A DNA stretch of 28,219 bases from assembly GCA_016839865.1 (NCBI GenBank), contig JAEOTN010000155.1, positions 1 to 28,219 of the forward strand, given 5' to 3'. The notes under the pieces were generated by a model. The model saw only the letters and a list, made by a program, of their open reading frames with translations, was not told where the DNA came from and made no database searches. The translations under genes were made by a program, and so were the position numbers. Of the stretch, positions 22,486 to 28,219 are shown piece by piece (positions within the stretch are counted from its first letter, which is position 1; each line of letters begins with the position of its first letter). This DNA is from Promethearchaeota archaeon (GTDB lineage Archaea > Asgardarchaeota > Lokiarchaeia > Sigynarchaeales > MK-D1).

Positions 22486-23703
22486 TTACACAGGTAATCT
22501 TACTCTCACCGGAGTGTTCAAGACCCCTCTACTCCCTCCGTCAAAGACATGGGGAGCTACTTTTTTTACGATGTTTCTCGCCCCATTTGAATCCGCATTC
22601 AGAATCATCCCACAATTATTACATAAATACAATCCTCGATGTTTTCGGTTGGATTTTTTACGCTCATTACACACCGAACACGTTTGACTCGTATACGCTT
22701 CATCGACTTCATGATACGTAATTCCGTACAGGTCACATTTCGCTCGAAGCTTCTGTTTAAACAATCCATATGTAATATACTGAAAATGCTGATTGGTTTT
22801 CTTTCCTAAATGTATATTTTGTTTAATAGCAATTAGTTCTCCAATGATTATCTGACCGATCCGATGCTCTAAACAGTGTTTCACTAGATAATTGACATTC
22901 TGAGCCATGAAATTGCGCATCTTATTCTTCCGATCAAAGAGAAGCTTTGCCATTTTTTTCCCGAATTTTATACCTTGAAGGTCATAGATCGATTGTAATT
23001 GAGCTTTTTGTTTATTCCACCATCGGTTATATGATTTGAAACCTTGACCTTCTAAAATGAAGGAAGTCCCAATGGAAGAATAACAGGTTGCAAAATTGCC
23101 TAACCCTAAATCAATTCCAATATACCGATCATGCATTAAATTCGGTCGGTTTAAATCTTTCAAATAGACAAATTCTATTTCAAAATATCTCCCCTGGTAT
23201 CTTGGTATTAATCGGATTTCTTTAATAACATGCCCCTTAACATTCGGGGGGATGTAAAAATTGAGAAATTTCCGATGCATGTTTCTCCGAAACCACATCC
23301 CTAACGATAATCGAATTTGATCTCCTTTGATCTTGAATTGATCTTTAGGAAAGACACATATAAAATACCCATCTTTCGGGAGATAATGGGGGATCTTTGC
23401 AGGTCGGTTATACTTTCCTTGTTGTTTTTTCTTCAATAAGGAAAAATAGGATTTAAATGACCGATCAACAGTCTTTATAGTTTGCTGAGCCGTTTGGGAA
23501 GGTAATTGTGCATAGTTTTCATTATCCTTGACGAGATGGTAAGCTTGTGGATAATTGAGATACGTTCCATTTTTTTCATAGTATTGTCGTAATGTCCAGA
23601 GAGTCACATTGTAAAGATTTTTCGATAATCGAGCGAGATACTTTAAGATTTGATATTCTTCTTTCGATCGTTTCCGAATATGATTTTTCTGCACAAGATA
23701 CAT
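22486..23703 (-). CDS. tnpB: RNA-guided nuclease TnpB (IS200/IS605 OrfB family)
   Basis: TnpB uses a transposon-end RNA (omega RNA) to cut DNA next to a short TAM motif. This 405-residue copy is full length. It has RuvC-I Asp198 (YIGIDLGLGNFAT), RuvC-II Glu289 (IIIGEL), zinc-knuckle Cys342/345/361/364 (CSVC...CNNC), RuvC-III Asp371 (NADSNGARNI) and the common VRVRLP C-terminus. All three catalytic acids are present, unlike the decayed copy at the left edge. The two are not close copies: spacing and sequence differ over the shared C-terminal half. The ATG at 23703 opens MYLVQKNHI, a normal OrfB start. The gene sits alone between a membrane protein and a sugar kinase gene. Confidence 0.95.
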   Translation of the reverse strand: MYLVQKNHIRKRSKEEYQILKYLARLSKNLYNVTLWTLRQYYEKNGTYLNYPQAYHLVKDNENYAQLPSQTAQQTIKTVDRSFKSYFSLLKKKQQGKYNRPAKIPHYLPKDGYFICVFPKDQFKIKGDQIRLSLGMWFRRNMHRKFLNFYIPPNVKGHVIKEIRLIPRYQGRYFEIEFVYLKDLNRPNLMHDRYIGIDLGLGNFATCYSSIGTSFILEGQGFKSYNRWWNKQKAQLQSIYDLQGIKFGKKMAKLLFDRKNKMRNFMAQNVNYLVKHCLEHRIGQIIIGELIAIKQNIHLGKKTNQHFQYITYGLFKQKLRAKCDLYGITYHEVDEAYTSQTCSVCNERKKSNRKHRGLYLCNNCGMILNADSNGARNIVKKVAPHVFDGGSRGVLNTPVRVRLPV

Positions 23704-23768
23704 TAGGATAAGAATTGAGTTGCGGTTTAAAAAGAGAAGGAGAGTAACAGTTTATTAATGAAATTCAT

Positions 23769-23787
23769 TCCCTTCTAAAGGAAGGGA
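23769..23787 (-). repeat. Left-end hairpin of the TnpB element
   Basis: TCCCTTC (23769-23775) pairs with GAAGGGA (23781-23787) around a TAAAG loop. It lies about 65 bases upstream of tnpB, the usual place for the left-end hairpin recognised by an IS200/IS605 transposase. Confidence 0.5.
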
Positions 23788-23822
23788 TCTTCTTTCGCCT
23801 TTTAAGATAAAATAATGGATTG

Positions 23823-24791
23823 TTACAAAACTAAATCCTTTTGAAAAGTAATTTTATACCTATTGAGCACATCATTTATACTGAATTCTTGAGATTGAGG
23901 ACCGATCGTTTCAACTACAAAGGATCCCACAACACTACCAAGCTGGCATGCAACTCTAAATGGTAAACCACGTGATAAACCAAATAATAAACCTGCGCGA
24001 AAACCATCTCCCGCTCCCGTAGGATCTTCCACTTGCTTAGGGGTACATATTGGTACCTGATACATGTTACCTTCGAAATGGCAATCAGATCCTTTTGAAC
24101 CTTTAGTAACAATAACATTGGGATTCATTTTCAGTAAATCTTCTAAACTGGAATCTAATTTCTCCAAAATCATGTTTATTTCATATTCATTTCCAATAAG
24201 AAGGTATGACTTTGGAATAATCTCTCTTAGCATTTCTGGGGTAAATTCTGGAGTAACTTGTCCCGGATCGAATAGGAAAGGAATGTTCATCTCAGCTAAT
24301 TCTTTTGCCCATTGCAATGTAGCTGGAGAAAAATCAGGGCTTAGAGATGCGATTCTAACTTCATCTGGTGACGTATATTTTTCTTTAAGGTTAATCTGGG
24401 TTCCTCGGACCATTGCACCCCTGTGAAAAATAATTAGTTGATTTTTGTTATTATCATTTACTATATAACAGGATGCTGAATGCAAATCAGGATGGATCTC
24501 TCCCTCAAAACTTACTTGCGGGAAGGATTTGATACGATCTTGATACCCTAAGTCCACAAAATCTTGTCCTACTGAAGTCACGATACCTGTTTTTCCGCCC
24601 AACAAAGATAAATTATATCCAATATTTCCCGCAGTTCCCCCAAAAGACTTAATCTTTGTTTCGGGCATTACAGCGAGATTAAAAACTTTATTGTCAGCAT
24701 CGGTTGAGATGGTATGGTTCATATCTCCGCTAAAATTCATGATAAAATCATAAGCAATAGAACCCATGACTAAAATTTTGTTATTTTCCAT
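23823..24791 (-). CDS. PfkB-family carbohydrate or nucleoside kinase
   Basis: This ribokinase/PfkB-fold kinase is about 322 residues long. The N-terminal PfkB signature region is KSFGGTAGNIGYNLSLLG, and the C-terminal signature is DPTGAGDGFRAGLLFGL with the catalytic-base Asp262. The start KILVMGSIAYDFIMNF resembles archaeal members that phosphorylate nucleosides or sugars (e.g. the MJ0406 type). ATG at 24791 is preferred over 24806, which would add LACY-type residues not expected in the family. The substrate cannot be told from sequence. It is divergent from galT, with 87 bases between starts. Confidence 0.9.
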   Translation of the reverse strand: MENNKILVMGSIAYDFIMNFSGDMNHTISTDADNKVFNLAVMPETKIKSFGGTAGNIGYNLSLLGGKTGIVTSVGQDFVDLGYQDRIKSFPQVSFEGEIHPDLHSASCYIVNDNNKNQLIIFHRGAMVRGTQINLKEKYTSPDEVRIASLSPDFSPATLQWAKELAEMNIPFLFDPGQVTPEFTPEMLREIIPKSYLLIGNEYEINMILEKLDSSLEDLLKMNPNVIVTKGSKGSDCHFEGNMYQVPICTPKQVEDPTGAGDGFRAGLLFGLSRGLPFRVACQLGSVVGSFVVETIGPQSQEFSINDVLNRYKITFQKDLVL

Positions 24792-24878
24792 ATAACAAGC
24801 CAACATTGCATCTCAATTAAAGTACTAGGTTGAGCAAAATCATTTTAAGGAACTACAGTTTGTTAGTACTGAGAATCT

Positions 24879-25883
24879 ATGGGAAAATCCAATCAAAATG
24901 AAATTCGATTTGATCCCATTTTACGTGAGTGGGTCATTGTAGCTCAAAATAGAACAGTACGTCCTGTGCTTGGGAAAACATTCACAAAAGAGAAACCAAA
25001 ATTTGACTGCCCATTTTGTCCTGATGCACCAGAAGGTTCTGGTGTATGGGTTGTAAAGCCTCTTCCTAACCGCTTTCCCGCTTTAAGTCTGGAAATTGAC
25101 GGAAAATTCTTAGATGAGATTACAATTGGTGACTTTTATAAAAAACGACCAGGGAAAGGTAATTGCGAGGTTATCCTTTTCACCCAAGATCATGATAAAA
25201 CCTTGGGAGAACTCTCAATATCCAACATCATTGCTTTAATTGATTTATGGAAGGAACGATTGGAACAGAATATGAATAAAGAAGAACTGAAATACACTTT
25301 TATTTTTGAAAATCGAGGAAAAATTATAGGTGTAACCCTCGCCCATCCTCATGGACAAATTTATTCTTTCCCCTTCATACCACCTCGCATTGAAAAAGCA
25401 GTGGAATCCTCTAAAGCATACTGGAATGAAAATGAATCCTGTCTGTTTTGCAAAGTATTGGAAACTGAATTAAAGGATAAATCCCGAATTATTGAAGAGA
25501 ATGCTAATTTTGTAGCTTTTATTCCTTATTTTGCTAAATGGCCGTATGAAATTCATATTTATCCCAAACATCATTATTCTTATATTTCTCAGATTCCAGC
25601 AAGCGAATCAGAAGATTTTGCTAGCATTATCAAGCGTACGGTTCAAAGATTAGACAAATTATTTGGATTTGTTATGCCGTATGTCTTTTCTCATCATAAT
25701 GCACCATATAATGGTGGATCGTATGATCATTTCCATTATCATATTGAAATGTATCCCCCATATCGTGCAAAAGATAGAATTAAGTATATTGCTGGAGTGG
25801 AAATGGGAACTCATACCTTTATCAATCCGACAAATCCTCAAGAAAATGCAAAAAAACTCCGGGAGATCGATCTATCTGAGTGA
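24879..25883 (+). CDS. galT: Galactose-1-phosphate uridylyltransferase
   Basis: GalT swaps UMP between UDP-glucose and galactose 1-phosphate in the Leloir pathway. The nucleophile region is AHPHGQIYSF (His156-Pro-His158-Gly-Gln160). The N-terminal zinc site begins at CPFC (44-47), a second CLFC lies at 188-191, and the C-terminal HIT half carries HFHYHIEMYPP. The protein is 334 residues, normal for the family. No galE epimerase is in the window; the GHMP kinase at 4996 could be the partner. Its last 38 bases overlap the next gene, so the downstream genes form one operon. Confidence 0.9.
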   Translation: MGKSNQNEIRFDPILREWVIVAQNRTVRPVLGKTFTKEKPKFDCPFCPDAPEGSGVWVVKPLPNRFPALSLEIDGKFLDEITIGDFYKKRPGKGNCEVILFTQDHDKTLGELSISNIIALIDLWKERLEQNMNKEELKYTFIFENRGKIIGVTLAHPHGQIYSFPFIPPRIEKAVESSKAYWNENESCLFCKVLETELKDKSRIIEENANFVAFIPYFAKWPYEIHIYPKHHYSYISQIPASESEDFASIIKRTVQRLDKLFGFVMPYVFSHHNAPYNGGSYDHFHYHIEMYPPYRAKDRIKYIAGVEMGTHTFINPTNPQENAKKLREIDLSE

Positions 25884-26424
25884 AAAAATCTTACTAGCGT
25901 TTGTAGGGCTTCCTGCTTCTGGAAAATCAACTGCAATTGAAGCTGTAAGAGAGCTAGGAACCACAATTACTATGGGTGATGTGATTCGAGAGGAAGCATC
26001 TCGTCAAAAATTAAATCATAGTCTTGAAAATATCGGAAAAATCGCACGTAGCTTAAGATTTGATTATGGAGACGATGTGATTGCTAAACGATGTATTGAA
26101 AAAATAAGGCACCTTAAGGAATCTGTTATCCTTATCGATGGGATTCGATCAATGATAGAAGTAAAACGATTTCGTGAACACTGGTCGTTATATGTTATAG
26201 CCATTATCTGCTCCGATGAGATACGATTCCAACGAATTAAAACACGCGGTCGTTCAGATGATGCCATAAATAATGCAAAAATCCTTAAAAGAGACATTCG
26301 AGAAATTGAATTTGGCTTAAGGGATGTGATCGAAAATGCAGATTACACAATTCATAATAATAAAGACACGAATTATTTAGTCACTCAAGTCCGAAAGCTG
26401 GTATTGGAGGAAATATTAGCATGA
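25846..26424 (+). CDS. UPF0200 family P-loop kinase-like protein
   Basis: This archaeal P-loop protein is related to dephospho-CoA kinase and adenylate kinase; its substrate is unknown. Walker A is GLPASGKST. MGDVIREEA, IAKRCIEKI, LIDGIRSMIEVKRFR and KTRGRSDD are the typical UPF0200 blocks. The start is ambiguous. The ATG at 25846 gives a 192-residue protein with a 15-residue leader inside galT. CTG at 25876 would begin closer to the domain, 10 bases after GGGAG. A GTG at 25880 is one base out of frame across an A6 tract and would give the natural start MKKILLAF if one A were added. The next gene overlaps by four bases (ATGA). Confidence 0.85.
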   Translation: MQKNSGRSIYLSEKILLAFVGLPASGKSTAIEAVRELGTTITMGDVIREEASRQKLNHSLENIGKIARSLRFDYGDDVIAKRCIEKIRHLKESVILIDGIRSMIEVKRFREHWSLYVIAIICSDEIRFQRIKTRGRSDDAINNAKILKRDIREIEFGLRDVIENADYTIHNNKDTNYLVTQVRKLVLEEILA

Positions 26425-26861
26425 TAGAGGTAGAAATTAAGGTTGAGGTCCATCCAACCGAAGATGCTGATAAGATCTTAACGGTTATAAACAATTTTGC
26501 AGAATTGGATAAAGAGAAAATCCAAATAGAACAAGTCCATGATGATTATCACATATATTCCGCAAAATTGCATGGTAGAGGAGCACTTCAGGCTATGTTC
26601 ACAGGATTACGCTCTCAGCGGATTGTTGAATCTGCAAGAAAGCATTTAATGGGTCGTAGAAAAGATGATGGAGTATCATTTATGTTACATAAGCAAGGAT
26701 TATTTGTACAGAGATTTCATTTCTGCCATAGTCCAGAAGAGAGTCCAATGGGACCAGTTTGGATTAAAATTAAATCTGATGATATTACTCGAATATTGGA
26801 ATATCTTGTTCCGCATACAGTTAAAGGAAAACCACAAGAGGTTGATTATTTACCTTCATAA
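26421..26861 (+). CDS. UPF0201 family protein (COG1325, possible RNA-associated)
   Basis: This is a 146-residue archaeal protein of the UPF0201/COG1325 family, once proposed to be exosome-associated; the role is not established. Family features are EVHPTEDADKILTVINN at the N-terminus, LRSQRIVESARKHL in the middle, FMLHKQGLFVQRFHF, and SPMGPVWIKI near the end. It starts four bases inside the UPF0200 gene, so the two are translationally coupled, and this pairing recurs in archaea. The UPF0200-UPF0201 pair therefore probably serves one process. The HIT gene follows 56 bases later on the same strand. Confidence 0.85.
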   Translation: MIEVEIKVEVHPTEDADKILTVINNFAELDKEKIQIEQVHDDYHIYSAKLHGRGALQAMFTGLRSQRIVESARKHLMGRRKDDGVSFMLHKQGLFVQRFHFCHSPEESPMGPVWIKIKSDDITRILEYLVPHTVKGKPQEVDYLPS

Positions 26862-26917
26862 CCTTAATAGAACTTTAAAGATATAGTGTCATGTTAACAA
26901 GGATTAAGTGAATTCTA

Positions 26918-27436
26918 ATGGAGAAAGAGGATAATTTATTCAAGAAAAACCTACATGCAATCGGGAAACTGAAATATGTTCAAGGGTTAAAGAATTCAGA
27001 TATAGATTGTATCATATGTGAAATTATCAAAGATTCAGATAAAGTACAGGTATTAAAAATCTACCAAGACGACCTCATGGCAATTTCTCTTAATTTATAT
27101 CCATTTAATCCAGGACATTTAATGATTTTTCCAGTTAGACATGTCTATGATTTCCGTGATTTATCCAAACCAGAAGTGTTACATTTGACAAAATTAATCG
27201 GAAAATGTCAGGACCTCCTCACAGAAATGTATAATCCTACTGGATATAATATCGGATTCAACCAAGGAAAAACAGCAGGTGCGAGTATTAAGCATTTACA
27301 TCTCCATGTAGTTCCTCGATTTAATAGAGAACTTGGATATATTGATATAATTGGGAAAACCCGAGTGGTAGTCGAAGATGTACACTCTGTATTTGAAAAA
27401 ATGAAAAAATTAGCACCTAAGTATTTCGGACAATAA
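26918..27436 (+). CDS. HIT-family nucleotide hydrolase or phosphorylase
   Basis: This histidine-triad protein has 172 residues. The active-site triad is HLHLHVVP, with His126, His128 and His130, preceded by NIGFNQGKTAGASIKH as in Ap4A-type and Fhit-type members. The N-terminal CIIC (31-34) may bind zinc. Likely substrates are dinucleoside polyphosphates, AMP-lysine or nucleoside phosphoramidates; sequence does not separate these. It lies downstream of galT, which has the same fold, but the two are not close paralogues. It converges with the coiled-coil gene, the stops being adjacent. Confidence 0.9.
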   Translation: MEKEDNLFKKNLHAIGKLKYVQGLKNSDIDCIICEIIKDSDKVQVLKIYQDDLMAISLNLYPFNPGHLMIFPVRHVYDFRDLSKPEVLHLTKLIGKCQDLLTEMYNPTGYNIGFNQGKTAGASIKHLHLHVVPRFNRELGYIDIIGKTRVVVEDVHSVFEKMKKLAPKYFGQ

Positions 27437-28219
27437 TTATCTCTTTTTCGTCAAATCTCGTCTAAGAATTTTGATTCTTTTCTTATGTTCGGTTATTTCA
27501 TTCTGCAAAGCAGAGATTTGCTTTTCATGAGATTCCTTTAATTCTGCAATTCGTCTGGTTAATTTTGCTTCCTTTTTAGTTTCATCTTCAAAACTTTTTT
27601 CTGCATTCAGTATCTTTTCACTTAGCTCTTTGTTTTCATTACGTATTTTTTCCAACTCAAGATCCTCTTTAATTGCAGTACTTCTTATCTGTTCTACTTG
27701 TGTTTCTAAGCGTTGGATAATGGCTAGATCTCCCGTTTCTTTTTCTCGTAATTTCTTAATTTGATCAAATAATACTTGTCTTTGTTGCTCCCCTTCCATC
27801 AAATTTTGATTTAAATCTTTAATTTCCTGTTCTAATTTTTCGATTTCAGAACTTGTATTCCCTTTTGTACTTAATTCTTGCTTCAGTTCCTTGATAACTG
27901 CATCATTATCTTCAGCATACTTTCGTAAATCCTCTGTTTTCTTTTCTAAATCGAAGATTGCCTTTTCTTTTGTAGTAATGACTTGGTCTTTATTTGCAAT
28001 AATCTGGTTAAGTTCATCATAATCCGATTGCTTTACCGTATCTGCTTCCATATATTGGATTTGCTCATTATATCCCCCAATTTCAGCTTGTAAATCTTTG
28101 ATTATTGCATCTTTATTTGCTATTTGCTCTTGATATGAAGCTGATATGTTAGAATTTTCATTCATTTGGAACTGAGTCTGGGATAAATCTTCTGTCAAAT
28201 CCTGATTCTTCCGTTCTAA
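27437..28219 (-). CDS. Coiled-coil protein, C-terminal part only
   Basis: The frame is open through the right edge of the window: the codons before the TTG at 28198 continue as LERKNQD, matching the heptad character, so this is the C-terminal about 260 residues of a longer protein. Almost all of it is heptad-patterned coiled coil rich in Glu, Lys, Gln and Ile/Leu (e.g. EIEKLEQEIKDLNQNL), with repeated IANKDxxI units and a basic end (RIKILRRDLTKKR). There is no catalytic motif. It could be a structural or scaffold protein of SMC-like or intermediate-filament-like appearance; the missing N-terminus would decide. Confidence 0.75.
   Translation of the reverse strand, partial: LERKNQDLTEDLSQTQFQMNENSNISASYQEQIANKDAIIKDLQAEIGGYNEQIQYMEADTVKQSDYDELNQIIANKDQVITTKEKAIFDLEKKTEDLRKYAEDNDAVIKELKQELSTKGNTSSEIEKLEQEIKDLNQNLMEGEQQRQVLFDQIKKLREKETGDLAIIQRLETQVEQIRSTAIKEDLELEKIRNENKELSEKILNAEKSFEDETKKEAKLTRRIAELKESHEKQISALQNEITEHKKRIKILRRDLTKKR

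Larger units (their letters stand above)
22445..23787 (-). mobile_element. IS1341/IS605-type TnpB element, apparently intact
   Basis: The element is defined by an intact tnpB gene with a hairpin on each side: a 7-bp stem upstream (23769-23787) and a 6-bp stem downstream (22448-22469) ending in TGAACTACC, the complement of the right-end motif shared with the decayed copy at 834-842. No tnpA (Y1 transposase) is present, so it would depend on a helper or be IS1341-like. The outer boundaries are approximate because such elements make no target duplication. The AT-rich interval 22258-22444 outside it holds nothing recognisable. Confidence 0.65.

Noticed and set aside
23700..23822. A possible CRISPR-like or tRNA-like structure from the hairpin near 23769-23787
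   Set aside because: There is only one hairpin, with no repeat-spacer pattern and no cloverleaf. Its position upstream of tnpB fits an insertion-sequence end.

Overview
The window looks like chromosomal DNA of an archaeon, most likely an Asgard archaeon. It is AT-rich, gene-dense and mostly housekeeping. Archaeal markers include a proteasome beta subunit with a cleavable propeptide, type II methionine aminopeptidase, archaeal-type AspRS, Pth2 next to TruD, an Alba-like protein, AMMECR1, and the UPF0200/UPF0201 pair. The Asgard assignment rests on a 122-residue profilin-like protein, a histone-deacetylase-family enzyme, and three proteins that look longin/roadblock-like. It is an inference, since no rRNA gene is present.

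Layout. 1-842: remnant of an IS200/IS605-type TnpB gene, broken by an in-frame stop. 883-3585: AMMECR1, PRPP synthase, and an ATP-grasp ligase of the COG1821/MfnD type. 3577-4897: a two-gene unit with a small membrane protein and a membrane-tethered winged-helix regulator. 4996-8699: GHMP sugar kinase, a longin-like protein with an apparent frameshift in an A8 tract, a ThyA-family thymidylate synthase, and the proteasome beta subunit. 8860-12868: a lysine-tailed small protein, then a compact minus-strand run (aspS, map, sugar-type nucleotidyltransferase, Alba-like protein, zinc-ribbon protein). 12961-14712: pth2-truD. 14728-16977: a multi-pass membrane protein with a longin-like cytosolic tail. 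17104-18581: HDAC and profilin, convergent with a 4-base overlap. 18759-19995: a minimal FtsX-like permease and its LolD-type ATPase. 20003-22257: Maf, a longin plus winged-helix protein, and a membrane zinc-ribbon protein. 22445-23787: an apparently intact TnpB element with end hairpins. 23823-27436: PfkB kinase, GalT, UPF0200, UPF0201 and a HIT protein. 27437-28219: C-terminal part of a coiled-coil protein that runs off the right edge.

Functional themes. Translation and protein quality control are covered by aspS, map, pth2, truD and the proteasome. Nucleotide and sugar metabolism is covered by prs, thyA, Maf, the GHMP kinase, the nucleotidyltransferase, GalT, PfkB and HIT. A third theme is cytoskeleton-like and membrane-signalling proteins: the profilin, the longin-like proteins, the membrane-tethered winged helix and the minimal ABC exporter. 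The best leads for new biology are the profilin, the membrane protein with a longin-like tail, the longin plus winged-helix protein, and the two TnpB elements that share a right-end motif. No intergenic stretch exceeds 300 bases, and I saw no tRNA, rRNA or CRISPR array.
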